A DNA stretch of 64,000 nt. Origin: a virus. Location: the IMG/VR virus record IMGVR_UViG_3300009151_000061, positions 1-64,000 of that record, one strand, 5' to 3'. The translations under genes were made by a program, and so were the position numbers. The notes under the pieces were generated by a model. It was not told the DNA's origin, did no database searches, and saw only the letters and a program-made list of their open reading frames with translations. Within the stretch, counting starts at the first letter, position 1; each line of letters starts with the position of its first letter. This document shows, piece by piece, positions 41,231 through 50,778 of this stretch.

Positions 41231-42316
41231 TTATTTAAATCCTATATCAGATATTGGAATTAACCTGCTTCTTTTCTTAATAACATCAACAACTTTAGTC
41301 GGTGTCTTGATCTTATTCTTACTTCCCAATGTCTTAGCAAGTTCAGAAGCCTTGGATTTATCAAGAGCATCAACCTCTATTATATCAATAAGATTATTAC
41401 ACTCAAATAGATTATGATCTACTAGGCTAACATTGTCCACGTTTAATATGGTTATTATGTTTAGATCAAAACTATCAGACTGAACACCATCTACCAACTG
41501 TAATAAGTTATTAGTGAATATATTAGACTTGGTATACAACTCACTAAAGTAGATTTCAGAATCATCAATAACTATAACCGAGTTCTTATATCTCTTAATA
41601 AAACTTCTGAACTCTGGGTTATTAACTGTTACTTCTATCATAGAAGATGGTATAAAAATAACTACCTTATCCAACATAGAAGCAATCCAGTTTACAAGTA
41701 CGGTTTTGCCGGTTCCTCTTTCACCCCATATAATACTCAAACCTTTCGGAGTTTTCTTTATTGACTTAACTAACTTCTCGGCTTGTTTCATAACATCATC
41801 ATTGAAATAGTTTTCAATGTTATCATAGTCTGCCTTTAGTAGATCTATTGAATCTATCTCCAATCCTGTTTGTGATATAGTTACTGTATTAATCCTAGTA
41901 AGATTTTCTTGACTTAGTTCTATTTCAACCTCCTCAAGTTCCCCAACTAACTCTTCTACACCCTCAACACCAGAATTTGAATAGTAAATAGCGACCTCAC
42001 CGATTATTGCTTCCTCGGTTAGTTTATCGTATTGAATCCATGATACATAAATATCTTCAGTATATTTAACCAACACTTTTTCATTGACCATGTAGTCCGT
42101 ACCAGTAGGAACTACTTCGGTAAATATACCAGTGTAGTCTTCTAACTTAGGTGAGAATAACTCTAGAAATTTAGATGTCTCATAGTTATTAAACAAAGAC
42201 ATTTTATTTGGACGTGAACCGAATATTTTCCAAACATAAAGGTAATCATTAACATTATTATCATCACGACTTATGTTAATATTGGGTTGTTCGACTTTTG
42301 TATTTTTTTGAGACAT
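41231..42316 (-). CDS. AAA+ family ATPase
   Basis: 361 residues. The N-terminal 170 residues are beta-rich and acidic, probably a partner-binding domain. The AAA core has Walker A IWGERGTGKTVLVNWI (near residue 200), Walker B NSVIVIDDSEIYF, a sensor-1-like NIITILNVDNVS, and a C-terminal lid. No helicase or protease motifs. Upstream of the coiled-coil and membrane-protein genes, it could energise that complex. An AAA+ remodeler of unknown substrate. Confidence 0.78.
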   Translation of the reverse strand: MSQKNTKVEQPNINISRDDNNVNDYLYVWKIFGSRPNKMSLFNNYETSKFLELFSPKLEDYTGIFTEVVPTGTDYMVNEKVLVKYTEDIYVSWIQYDKLTEEAIIGEVAIYYSNSGVEGVEELVGELEEVEIELSQENLTRINTVTISQTGLEIDSIDLLKADYDNIENYFNDDVMKQAEKLVKSIKKTPKGLSIIWGERGTGKTVLVNWIASMLDKVVIFIPSSMIEVTVNNPEFRSFIKRYKNSVIVIDDSEIYFSELYTKSNIFTNNLLQLVDGVQSDSFDLNIITILNVDNVSLVDHNLFECNNLIDIIEVDALDKSKASELAKTLGSKNKIKTPTKVVDVIKKRSRLIPISDIGFK

Positions 42317-42368
42317 TATAAATTTATTTTTAATTTTTATATATATGTTAAATATAAATGTTTGAGAT

Positions 42369-42548
42369 ATGAATAAAGATGTAGAAACTATATTATGTTA
42401 TAATATTTATATAGCTTCCGCTAATTGTGATAAACATAGGAGTTTAGCAAGAAATCTGTTTACATGGAGAATTAAAAAAGCGTTGAATAAGAAAAAGTCT
42501 CATCCAACGCGTTTTAAATTTTGGAAGCTTATATTTGGGGGCCGTTAA
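42369..42548 (+). CDS. small basic hypothetical protein
   Basis: 59 residues from ATG 42369, preceded by TTAAATATAAATG-type AT boxes. Sequence is basic and aromatic toward the C-terminus (FKFWKLIFGGR). Single small gene, convergent with 42529 and overlapping it by 20 nt. Real coding status is uncertain. Confidence 0.42.
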   Translation: MNKDVETILCYNIYIASANCDKHRSLARNLFTWRIKKALNKKKSHPTRFKFWKLIFGGR

Positions 42549-42753
42549 CAACAGGCATACCCAAAGTCGGACCACCAAATCCCGGTAATGGTAGTGGAGT
42601 AACCGGTGAGTTAAATAACCCTTTTTGTTTTTCTTGTTCAATCAACTTCATCAAAAATTCTTCCTGAATCTTTTGAGCTTTCTTTTTTTGAATATTAGAT
42701 TGTTCGTTTCTTTTAGCAATCTTCTTACGATGTTCTTTGGCTTTCTTACCCAT
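42529..42753 (-). CDS. small basic protein
   Basis: 74 residues: a Lys/Arg/Gln-rich helix (KKAKEHRKKIAKRNEQSN) followed by a Pro/Gly-rich tail (VTPLPLPGFGGPTLGMPVV). Located just downstream of the giant virion gene on the same strand, 35 nt away. Probably a virion or assembly peptide; function unknown. Confidence 0.55.
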   Translation of the reverse strand: MGKKAKEHRKKIAKRNEQSNIQKKKAQKIQEEFLMKLIEQEKQKGLFNSPVTPLPLPGFGGPTLGMPVVNGPQI

Positions 42754-42787
42754 ATTAGTTAGATTTTTTTATTATATATCATTTTTA

Positions 42788-45700
42788 TTAAAAGTCGAAT
42801 ATAAACTGGAAATTCTTATTCTCTTCCATCCATTTTTGTAACTCATCCCGATTTAAATCTCTTATATCTCTACCATCACTTGTCTTTATCTCATAGATAA
42901 AATTACTTGGTTGTATATTTGGATTAAAACTTTGAGTACCAGACGAAAAATAGTTACCATTTAACAAGTTCATAATATCCAATGGACTCAAATCATCATT
43001 TGTTTCCTTAGTTAGTTTAATATGAGGTGGTGGATTAATAATACCACCTATTCCAAAAAGAGCCCACATAAAGTCAACTATACCATTAAATATTCCCTCA
43101 AATATACCAAGTATACCATTTAACTGTAATAAAGGAATCATCTTTGGAATAGAAGAGTTTGGAAAAATCATACTTTTTATTTGATCTAAGTTGTAAGTAG
43201 GTAAATTTGTCCAAGGAAGTTTTGATATTTGATTCATATCAAAGCTACTTTTTGAATTTGCTTTAGCTCCCGGTATCCACTCTAATAAATACTTCTGTAT
43301 ATCAAAATTAATACCAGACAACCCAAACAAACTGGTTGGAACCGTTGGGTTGAAAAAGTCAGACATCCACTTAAACGAAACAAAGTCAACTATCTTAGAT
43401 GGTAACTCAAAAGGATTTGTCAATCCTTTGAAAAAATCCATAATATATTGGACTATACCTAAAACTAACTTCAATGGTAAAGTAACCATACTCAAAACAA
43501 AATTCAGTATAGGTTGTATTCCAGCTAATGCTAATCCTTCTAAAGATTTTGCTAATAACTTTTTTAGTTCTGATATTTTATCCTTAATAAACTGGTTATT
43601 GGGATCAGACTTCTGAGCATCATTTAACGCATCAATCGCACTTGGGTAATCCCCTTGATCTTCATATTCACCAGCCTTAACCAATAATCCCCTCACATAA
43701 TCAGTAACATAAATATAAGTGTAGTCGACTCCAGGTATGTAAACACCAGTTGAATATTGTATAGATATATCTTCTGAATAAACATTAGACCCAGCTTGGG
43801 TAGTGAACGTATTACTTGATAAGTTTGAACTATAAGATGTACTATTTGCTAACACACTTAGTTTCATTTGTTGGTTAATAATGTCATGACTTATTCCTAA
43901 AATTTCAGCCAATGTCTTATCCGTACTAGGCACCGAACCACCAAGTATAGGTAGAAATGGTATTTGTGGGGTATTAGTCAGTAAACTACTTAACTGAACC
44001 TTTAGTCCGAATTTTAACCCAGGCAATTTTATTAAATCACCAAATAACTTAACACTTGATACCCCATCCAATATAAACTTAGCAACTCCAGCGTCTGTTA
44101 TATAAACATAATTTTTTAGACTAGAATTTTTTACATAAGATTTCATCTCCTTAACATCACTTGGAGTGGGATTTGTCTTAGACTTCGACCCAACCTTTTT
44201 TAAGTCATTAATGAAGTCTTTAGAAAAGAATCCAAAGTGAGATAATCCAACACCAGTCCCAAACTTATCGGTTATTATATCTAGAATAAATGTTGAAGGG
44301 TTCTTTATTAAATCTAATAATAAATCGATAGCTGGGAATAATTTAGTAAAAATCTGAATCATCAATGATATAAACGGTTTAATAGCTTTGATTGCATCTT
44401 TTATATGGTAGTTACCACCACCACCTATAGATCCCTCTGCTTGGTCTATTATACTAGATATTGGATTTTTATTCTTAGATGATAATACCCCCTCAACTAT
44501 ATAATATGTCTCAGTATCATCTTCACTAGTCATATATCGGTATATTTGTTCAATATCCTGATTAGCGTCAACGGTTTGGTTATTAGAATCAACCCCTTGC
44601 ATCGGAGTACCGTAATAACCCTTAGAATAAAGTGTGTCAATCTGTAGTTGTTTGTTGGTTATTTGATTACGATCAATAATTTTACCAAACGGATTGGTTG
44701 AGTCCTTAACTCTTATTTCAGTTGGTGGTATAACTACTCTATTCTGCGATATACTCAAATCAGTTAATTTAATACTTACTATATTTTGTTGAATATCACT
44801 TGGAAGTAAAGAAACTAAATCATTAGCATAAACCTGGACATAGTCAAATTTTAGATTGTTAAAGAACAAAACTTTCCCATTTGGGAACGTTAAGAAATTT
44901 GGATTGTAATAAATGTCAACACTAAACACCCCATTTGAATAAACCCCTCTTTGTAAAGTATATACACCATTATTATTTGTTAAGACATAAGTATAATAGT
45001 TATCTACAAATGAATAACCAGATTTAAATTCGTCCGGTATTTTATAATATCTCATCTCCAGTAAGTAAGACTGTTTTAGATCAATATTATCCCAAGATAT
45101 TTCCTTTACAGTTCCAGTTGTTGGTATATTTAAATTATTACCACTTAATGAATAATAAAAGTAATCATTATTAGATAGTGATATAGTCAAATTATTCTTA
45201 ATAAATCTTACTATTGTAGTTGATACTTCATGGCCGGATATATCTGTATACTTAATATCAGTTGAAGAATCACATTTAATAAACTTCATATCATACTCAG
45301 AATCAGGATCAATCCAAATAGAACCGGAAGGCCCACTTATTTGTTTAGCCTCATAGGCATAGTTTATATTATAATACTGAGACGGAACATAACCCAACCC
45401 ATTTGTATTACTATTGTTTGATATAGGCAGGAAACCATATTTTATTATATTATCAATATGACTTTGTAACATAGTAATTCCTTTCATTGAAGGCACACCA
45501 GAATTCGGTGTCTCAGATTGAGTACCAACTGTAGTCAACATAGTTGATAGCTGTGTAAGAGCAGAATCCTTTTGAGACTGTGTAAGACCTTGTTTATCCA
45601 TTTTTTTACTAGCATCATCTAAAAAGTATTGTAAGTAGTAATTACGAGCAACCTCATTATTTGTTGTTATCTGATTATAGTTACCATACCACTTTCCACT

Positions 45701-46603
45701 ATTGTATAACCAAGGAAGCTTTGACTTAATCTGATCCTCAGTTAATGGGGTAAATTGACTAGATGAAGTACCAACTGTATAAACCGCAAATACAACATTA
45801 TCTGGTTTACCGTCATCATCTGTTGGTATGGATTGTGTAGCATTAGAATCAGGTAGAGTTATTGAATCATCTTTAATATATCTATACTCATATTTATAAT
45901 CAACCCCCTCTTCATACTGACCTGTTGAGTAAACTATAGACTGTGTTATAGATGTATATCCTTGTGGTAAGTAATCATATGTAGTAACATCTGATTGACT
46001 TGATTGGGACAGACCTGTATTAGAGTTAGAAGTTGTAGTAGTATCTGATTTTCTTATATTGGATAGACTATTTAATTTACCTAAAGAATTACTGAAACTA
46101 TTAGTACCTCCATATCCAAGAGCGGCTGGATTTCCAATCGGCTTAGCAGATGAACCACCAAATGCTAAAACCCTTGCGATTATATCTTCAATAAGGACGA
46201 AATTGTTTAAAACTATTTTAGCTACCTCTATGTAAGGTTTCTGTGTCTCAAATATAGAAGTAATAAGAGCTTTCTCCAAGGATTTAAGACCACCTAGATT
46301 ACCACTACTAACCCCCATTGATATATCACCTGGGGGTACTTGTATTCTACCGTCTTTAAGGTATTGTTCATGTGGTCTATTAAGAGTGGTTCCAGTGGCT
46401 TTTGTAAATGTTTTTAACTGGTTAACATTATTCATTTTACCGATGTTTTTCATTAACATCTTTTTCTGAATACCATCAGCAATACCAATATCACCTTGGG
46501 CGAATTTAATTAAATACTGGATATCTGTAACAAGTAGAACTGGTTTAGGAGAAGGTTCTCGTGAATCACGAGGGTAATTTACAAGGGTAAAATTTATAGC
46601 CAT
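42788..46603 (-). CDS. giant virion-type structural protein
   Basis: 1271 residues, the largest gene in the window. Ser/Thr/Asn/Tyr-rich, with beta-repeat-like stretches such as SSQFTPLTEDQIKSKLPWLY and two similar motifs (SIVYSTGQYEEGVDYKYEYRYI, shortened here as STGQYEEGVDY, and STGVYIPGVDYTY), indicating an internal duplication. A TPR-like helix pair (DYPSAIDALNDAQKSDPNNQ) and hydrophobic helices (LNFVLSMVTLPLKLVLGIV and GIFEGIFNGIVDFMWALFG) occur toward the C-terminus. A tail or baseplate component is most likely; no tail-fibre or tape-measure signature is certain. Confidence 0.62.
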   Translation of the reverse strand: MAINFTLVNYPRDSREPSPKPVLLVTDIQYLIKFAQGDIGIADGIQKKMLMKNIGKMNNVNQLKTFTKATGTTLNRPHEQYLKDGRIQVPPGDISMGVSSGNLGGLKSLEKALITSIFETQKPYIEVAKIVLNNFVLIEDIIARVLAFGGSSAKPIGNPAALGYGGTNSFSNSLGKLNSLSNIRKSDTTTTSNSNTGLSQSSQSDVTTYDYLPQGYTSITQSIVYSTGQYEEGVDYKYEYRYIKDDSITLPDSNATQSIPTDDDGKPDNVVFAVYTVGTSSSQFTPLTEDQIKSKLPWLYNSGKWYGNYNQITTNNEVARNYYLQYFLDDASKKMDKQGLTQSQKDSALTQLSTMLTTVGTQSETPNSGVPSMKGITMLQSHIDNIIKYGFLPISNNSNTNGLGYVPSQYYNINYAYEAKQISGPSGSIWIDPDSEYDMKFIKCDSSTDIKYTDISGHEVSTTIVRFIKNNLTISLSNNDYFYYSLSGNNLNIPTTGTVKEISWDNIDLKQSYLLEMRYYKIPDEFKSGYSFVDNYYTYVLTNNNGVYTLQRGVYSNGVFSVDIYYNPNFLTFPNGKVLFFNNLKFDYVQVYANDLVSLLPSDIQQNIVSIKLTDLSISQNRVVIPPTEIRVKDSTNPFGKIIDRNQITNKQLQIDTLYSKGYYGTPMQGVDSNNQTVDANQDIEQIYRYMTSEDDTETYYIVEGVLSSKNKNPISSIIDQAEGSIGGGGNYHIKDAIKAIKPFISLMIQIFTKLFPAIDLLLDLIKNPSTFILDIITDKFGTGVGLSHFGFFSKDFINDLKKVGSKSKTNPTPSDVKEMKSYVKNSSLKNYVYITDAGVAKFILDGVSSVKLFGDLIKLPGLKFGLKVQLSSLLTNTPQIPFLPILGGSVPSTDKTLAEILGISHDIINQQMKLSVLANSTSYSSNLSSNTFTTQAGSNVYSEDISIQYSTGVYIPGVDYTYIYVTDYVRGLLVKAGEYEDQGDYPSAIDALNDAQKSDPNNQFIKDKISELKKLLAKSLEGLALAGIQPILNFVLSMVTLPLKLVLGIVQYIMDFFKGLTNPFELPSKIVDFVSFKWMSDFFNPTVPTSLFGLSGINFDIQKYLLEWIPGAKANSKSSFDMNQISKLPWTNLPTYNLDQIKSMIFPNSSIPKMIPLLQLNGILGIFEGIFNGIVDFMWALFGIGGIINPPPHIKLTKETNDDLSPLDIMNLLNGNYFSSGTQSFNPNIQPSNFIYEIKTSDGRDIRDLNRDELQKWMEENKNFQFIFDF

Positions 46604-46627
46604 ACGTTATATATTATGGTATAATAA

Positions 46628-46939
46628 CTACGTCCTTTGGTTGTATATAGATACTGGTTTATTAACATTTATACCATGCTGCCAAGTACCTAATTTTAAT
46701 GAGTTTTTATTATTGAATCTACCTCTAAGTTGTCCGGTTTGTAAATCAGTTAAATAAACATGGAATTGGTCTGCGTATTCATCATCACTATTAGGATTTG
46801 TGAAATATTGTTCATCTGCCTCAAAGTCATCAACCGAAGATATAATACCAAATCCCCATCCACGACCTTTAAGATCTTTGATAATACGTTCATAGTCGTA
46901 TTTATCTTCCATCATTTCATTAAACCTCATTATTCTCAT
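46628..46939 (-). CDS. small protein with capsid-targeting-like N-terminus
   Basis: 103 residues. N-terminus MRIMRFNEMMEDK. Contains KDLKGRGWGFGIISSVDDF and a beta-rich C-terminus (FHVYLTDLQTGQLRGRF). First of three consecutive minus-strand genes with the packaging motif (46628, 46942, 47264), 2-nt spacing to the next. Function unknown. Confidence 0.66.
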   Translation of the reverse strand: MRIMRFNEMMEDKYDYERIIKDLKGRGWGFGIISSVDDFEADEQYFTNPNSDDEYADQFHVYLTDLQTGQLRGRFNNKNSLKLGTWQHGINVNKPVSIYNQRT

Positions 46940-46941
46940 AT

Positions 46942-47277
46942 TTATTCTACTTTGTAGCCATGACCCCCATTTATATAATAAAGTCTTGTAGCATTATAAG
47001 CTTTTCTGTTTTCAAGTATTTCTCTCATAAATTCAAGAGCATTTAAAAAGTCTGGATTTTCATCAGCTGTATGAAAGTTTCTAATACCAGATTCATCAAT
47101 CATCGGTTCAAAGTTCTTATTAAACTCCCTATTTATCTCATTTATATAGAAGTTAGCTGCTTTCTCTTTAGTTGAGAAAACTCTAGTAGATTCTATATCA
47201 CCATCATAATAGACTATATTAACAATCCAAACCTCATTAAGATTAGAAGCTTCCTCAAATAGTTTAATCCTCTTCAT
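46942..47277 (-). CDS. small protein with capsid-targeting-like N-terminus
   Basis: 111 residues. N-terminus MKRIKLFEEASNLNEVW, with L-N-E at residues 13-15. The middle resembles a small domain with TKEKAANFYINEIN. Overlaps the following upstream gene by 14 nt. Function unknown. Confidence 0.66.
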   Translation of the reverse strand: MKRIKLFEEASNLNEVWIVNIVYYDGDIESTRVFSTKEKAANFYINEINREFNKNFEPMIDESGIRNFHTADENPDFLNALEFMREILENRKAYNATRLYYINGGHGYKVE

Positions 47278-48697
47278 TAGGCATTGTAGTCATTTTATCT
47301 GAAACTATTTGGCTGAAGTTATCAACTGGTTCAAAATGATACTTAGCTGATAACTTACCAGACATTTCACCACCACTAAACCTAACTGATACAAAACAGT
47401 TAATCAATGGTTTTTTATCTAGATCAAGTCTTATTTTAATAGTAAAGTCATTGTTTTCTTCTTCCTCTTCATCAACCACCATCTTAACATGGTAATCAAA
47501 TAAAGTATCTATATCTTCAAAGTGATCTCTAAAGAACTTCCTTGGAGGTATTTGGTTAAACGAGTTACCTTTATCTCCTAAATAGAATACAGGTCTTTCT
47601 AAACAACCCATCTTTTCAACAATGGTTTTTATAAGTTTCATCTTAACATTACCAGTACCCATTTTAAATCCGTCATCTAATTTCTGGATGTCGTCAATCG
47701 AGTTAGCTGATAATGATTCAGTTAATAAATGTTCTAATATCTTAGAGTTTAAGATAAAGATTTTCTTTTCCATCCATTCATTATAAACTCTATCAGTATC
47801 TAAGAAACAAGAATCTTTATGTTTCCATATCTCCGACATTAAATCAGAAAACTTTAAAATGTTTTTATCAAACTCTTTAATATGTTCTCCTAATGTTTTA
47901 TATCTTGGATCTCTATGTTTTAGTTCATAATACTCAAAATAACCAAGAGAATCCATTCTATTTGGTTCAATGAACTTTTCAATGTGTAGTTTAATGTTTC
48001 TATTAGCATTCTCATATATTATTTTAACCCAGTCTTGAGTTAGTTTATCCCACTTCTTAATGTAATCCTCATTATACATCTTTTCAGTATCATTACCGAT
48101 TAAATCATCAGCAAATTTATTGAAAGAAGCTGATTTAGAACTACTTAATCCTTTATTTAAAAATAAACTAAACTGTCTACCATCTTTTAATTCTATTACT
48201 ATATCTTCATTATGATCTTTATCACGATTAGGACCAATCCAATAAATACTTCTGATTAGATCCTCTGTTAGTTTTTGATCCGGTAATATTTTATCAATAA
48301 TATTACGAGCAGTTATTCTAGCATTAATAAGTGTATTCCAATCATCTTCTATATTAAACTTAACATCATTGAATACAGCATTGATCTTAGCTGACTCGTC
48401 ATCTGATATACACTTATCATCTTGGAAGATTCCTAAGTGTAATCTGTTTTTAGCCATTAATAGATTTTTAAGATCTGTTGTAAATACTTGAGAGTTCTCT
48501 GAATATCTAGCCTTTAGTCCTCTATCAAGAACATTGTCTAAAAACTCATTATTGATTAGTACCATACATGTACAGATTTCTGATACAAGATTTTTAGGCT
48601 TATATGTAGATTTAGATTCTGGCTCAGGTTGGGCTTGAACTTGCATTATATTATTTTGAGCTTCTAAAAATAAGTGGTATTTTCTGATGACTTTCAT
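47264..48697 (-). CDS. restriction-nuclease-like protein with capsid-targeting-like N-terminus
   Basis: 477 residues. N-terminus MKVIRKYHLFLEAQNN. The region DIVIELKDGRQFSLFLNKGL followed by SKSASFNKFAD (about residues 165-195) has the D...(V/I)xLKDG...xxK pattern of HpaII-type and other PD-(D/E)XK nucleases known from phages. The C-terminal part (PVFYLGDKGNSFNQIPPRKF, VSVRFSGGEMSGKLSAKY) is beta-rich. If the nuclease is active it joins the 8046 protein as a second packaged nuclease. The nuclease call is tentative. A palindromic TTTTAATATATATATTAAAA lies between this gene and the divergent 48749 gene. Confidence 0.6.
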   Translation of the reverse strand: MKVIRKYHLFLEAQNNIMQVQAQPEPESKSTYKPKNLVSEICTCMVLINNEFLDNVLDRGLKARYSENSQVFTTDLKNLLMAKNRLHLGIFQDDKCISDDESAKINAVFNDVKFNIEDDWNTLINARITARNIIDKILPDQKLTEDLIRSIYWIGPNRDKDHNEDIVIELKDGRQFSLFLNKGLSSSKSASFNKFADDLIGNDTEKMYNEDYIKKWDKLTQDWVKIIYENANRNIKLHIEKFIEPNRMDSLGYFEYYELKHRDPRYKTLGEHIKEFDKNILKFSDLMSEIWKHKDSCFLDTDRVYNEWMEKKIFILNSKILEHLLTESLSANSIDDIQKLDDGFKMGTGNVKMKLIKTIVEKMGCLERPVFYLGDKGNSFNQIPPRKFFRDHFEDIDTLFDYHVKMVVDEEEEENNDFTIKIRLDLDKKPLINCFVSVRFSGGEMSGKLSAKYHFEPVDNFSQIVSDKMTTMPNEED

Positions 48698-48748
48698 TAT
48701 TGTTTAAAACAATTTTAATATATATATTAAAATCAAATCATCATTTTG

Positions 48749-49189
48749 TTGAAACATTTAAAAACATTCGAATCCGCTCCAAGAAAACGAGAACTAACTA
48801 CTGGACTAACTGAAAACGAATACTATCAGAAGATTTCCGAATTTGCTTATGAAAAAGTAAAACATGAAGTTTGGAAACCCTTGATAAAATCCAGTATTCT
48901 AAGTCCCAAATCAGATGATGAAGTAGATGAATCTATTTCAAATCCTTTTACCCAACACGAACTAGAATATCTTGATAAAATAGGTAAGATAGAAATAACA
49001 CCCCATAGAACTATTATTGTAAGGATGATATATGATTGGGGATTTATTTATATGATGAAACAACCAGATGATTGGTTCTATATCAAAATAAACTATAAAG
49101 ATAACTATAGCTTCTTAGTTGATAAATTTTGGAAGTGTGACCAGTTTGATGGACTTAAACATCTATTAAAAAACATAAGTATTAAATAA
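48749..49189 (+). CDS. small protein with capsid-targeting-like N-terminus (TTG start) and KCDQFDGL motif
   Basis: 146 residues. No ATG fits; the TTG at 48749 yields MKHLKTFESAPRKRE, a near-perfect copy of the shared N-terminus, so a TTG start is inferred. The C-terminus WFYIKINYK...KFWKCDQFDGLKHLL mirrors that of the 5496-5906 protein. The gene leads a four-gene plus-strand set (48749, 49200, 49832) with the motif. Function unknown. Confidence 0.72.
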   Translation: MKHLKTFESAPRKRELTTGLTENEYYQKISEFAYEKVKHEVWKPLIKSSILSPKSDDEVDESISNPFTQHELEYLDKIGKIEITPHRTIIVRMIYDWGFIYMMKQPDDWFYIKINYKDNYSFLVDKFWKCDQFDGLKHLLKNISIK

Positions 49190-49199
49190 TATATACATA

Positions 49200-49832
49200 A
49201 TGAAACATCTTAAATCATATCTTAAATACTTAGAATCTATTAAATTTGATCTAGCAATCGTTAATGTTGATATCAATGAATCATTAGGCATATACTATGA
49301 GAATATACTTAAATCTATTGGTGCTGAAGAAATAGATATGTTCGATACATTTAAACTACCTAAAGATGATTTCGAAAAGAAACTAAACCTAGATATACTT
49401 ACCGCTAATCCAGAGTTTATTAACTCACTAGCAAGTATTGGTCTAAAGAAGTCTAACCTAATGAATACGGAGGATTTCGAGACATTTGTTAATAAACCAT
49501 CAAGATTTATGTTAATCTATCGTGTTGAAGCAAATGAACTAGAAAACCCTAACTATATTCTATTCCAATCATTTAATCAAACATTAAATAAGTGGGAAGA
49601 TTGTAAGTTATTTAAGGTAAATGGAGATATTAAATCTTTTTATGATAAGTTATCTTCAAGAGTTATTGAGGTAGAAGATGGTGATAATAAGTATATTTAT
49701 AATACATCTAATGGTAATGAGTGGACACTTCAAAATCCGGATAAAGCAAATGATATCTTCAAGAAGTATTTTAGAAAAGATGAATTTGAAAAGCTTATTA
49801 ATGATAATAAAGTAAAGATTAATATTATATAA
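49200..49832 (+). CDS. uncharacterised protein with capsid-targeting-like N-terminus
   Basis: 210 residues. N-terminus MKHLKSYLKYLESIK. Preceded by AATATATACATA with ATG 3-4 nt later. Mixed alpha/beta. A second internal INESLGIYYENI lies at residues 24-35. Its stop overlaps the next start by one base (TAATG), so the genes are coupled. Function unknown. Confidence 0.68.
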   Translation: MKHLKSYLKYLESIKFDLAIVNVDINESLGIYYENILKSIGAEEIDMFDTFKLPKDDFEKKLNLDILTANPEFINSLASIGLKKSNLMNTEDFETFVNKPSRFMLIYRVEANELENPNYILFQSFNQTLNKWEDCKLFKVNGDIKSFYDKLSSRVIEVEDGDNKYIYNTSNGNEWTLQNPDKANDIFKKYFRKDEFEKLINDNKVKINII

Positions 49833-50380
49833 TGAAACACATAAGGAGGTTTAATGAATCAAAATCATTTTCATTAGAGGATGACTTGTATGTATTCTTT
49901 GATATCGATCCAGATGTTAAAGAGGAGACCAATGATTTACATTTTTTAATATTTGATAACCGTGAAGTAGAAAGAGTTAAAGATGATAAATTTAATCCTG
50001 AGGATCTTAATAAATATTTAAGTTCCTCTCGATTTAAAAACTTTGAATTTTTGTTTGATCTAACAGATGACGGTAGAATAGTAATTCTATTGGTTACCAA
50101 AATATTTGTATCTCAACATCAAAACTTATTACTTAGAAACCTTAAAGAAGAAGATCATCCATTAAAAATTCAATTTGATGAATATCGCTCTGTATCTGGT
50201 ATGTCTGAAATTTATAACGACGCTAAAATCTATAAAGGATTACCGAGTCATTGTTCTCTAGTCAAAGGATTAAACTATGATAAATCTTATGAGTTTTGGA
50301 ATCATGAAACAATGGATGATCCTATGTATATAGATACTAAAACCGAGTTACAATATGTGATATTTAAATCATCTATTTAA
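49832..50380 (+). CDS. uncharacterised protein with capsid-targeting-like N-terminus
   Basis: 182 residues. N-terminus MKHIRRFNESKSFS. Contains a repeated pattern of beta strands (DDLYVFFDIDPDV, FEFLFDLTDDGRIVILLV). Convergent with the small ribbon-helix-helix gene at 50377 (4-nt overlap). Function unknown. Confidence 0.68.
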   Translation: MKHIRRFNESKSFSLEDDLYVFFDIDPDVKEETNDLHFLIFDNREVERVKDDKFNPEDLNKYLSSSRFKNFEFLFDLTDDGRIVILLVTKIFVSQHQNLLLRNLKEEDHPLKIQFDEYRSVSGMSEIYNDAKIYKGLPSHCSLVKGLNYDKSYEFWNHETMDDPMYIDTKTELQYVIFKSSI

Positions 50381-50550
50381 GTATCTGTTTCTTTACTATT
50401 TACATAATCAAATAGTAACTTTTCTATAAGTTTTGATCTTTTATACCCTTTTTTAGTAGATATATCATCTACTTTTTTTAGTAAATTTTCATTTATGTTA
50501 ATAGTCAATGAAGGCTTTTTCTCTTCTATAGATTTTCTATTTCTACCCAT
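50377..50550 (-). CDS. ribbon-helix-helix DNA-binding protein
   Basis: 57 residues from ATG 50550. The pattern SLTININENLLKKVDDIS followed by KGYKRSKLIEKLLFDYV is a ribbon-helix-helix (CopG/MetJ/Arc) domain: one beta strand and two helices. It probably acts as dimer on a palindromic operator. It diverges from the RHH gene at 50626, with a perfect inverted repeat between the two starts. Confidence 0.75.
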   Translation of the reverse strand: MGRNRKSIEEKKPSLTININENLLKKVDDISTKKGYKRSKLIEKLLFDYVNSKETDT

Positions 50551-50581
50551 ATCTATTATATATTAATTCATTATAAAAGTT

Positions 50582-50611
50582 ATAAAACTATGTCGAGGGA
50601 CATAGTTTTAT
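50582..50611. promoter_or_regulatory. perfect inverted repeat, likely operator between divergent regulator genes
   Basis: The arms ATAAAACTATGTC and GACATAGTTTTAT are 13 bp with a GAGG spacer. It lies 31 nt upstream of one RHH start (50550) and 15 nt upstream of the other (50626), and before a TTTTATATATATAC box. The size suits binding of RHH dimers. No T-tract, so a terminator is unlikely. Confidence 0.65.
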
Positions 50612-50625
50612 TTTATATATATACT

Positions 50626-50778
50626 ATGAAAAAGAAAAAGAAAATATCTGTTTCAATAAACAGATTTCTATTAGAAAAAATAGAAAAACTAACTACGAAT
50701 AAAAGTAGACTAATAGAACAAATCCTATTAGACTATCTAAATAAATCGGGAATAAAAACAGATGATATTATACTATGA
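50626..50778 (+). CDS. ribbon-helix-helix DNA-binding protein coupled to an HNH endonuclease
   Basis: 50 residues from ATG 50626, chosen because TATATATAC precedes it. Beta strand KKKISVSINRFLLEKIEKL, then NKSRLIEQILLDYL, fits an RHH domain. Its stop overlaps the ATG of the HNH endonuclease (ATGA), so the two are translated together. It may repress the endonuclease or guide it. A separate divergent RHH gene lies at 50377. Confidence 0.72.
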   Translation: MKKKKKISVSINRFLLEKIEKLTTNKSRLIEQILLDYLNKSGIKTDDIIL

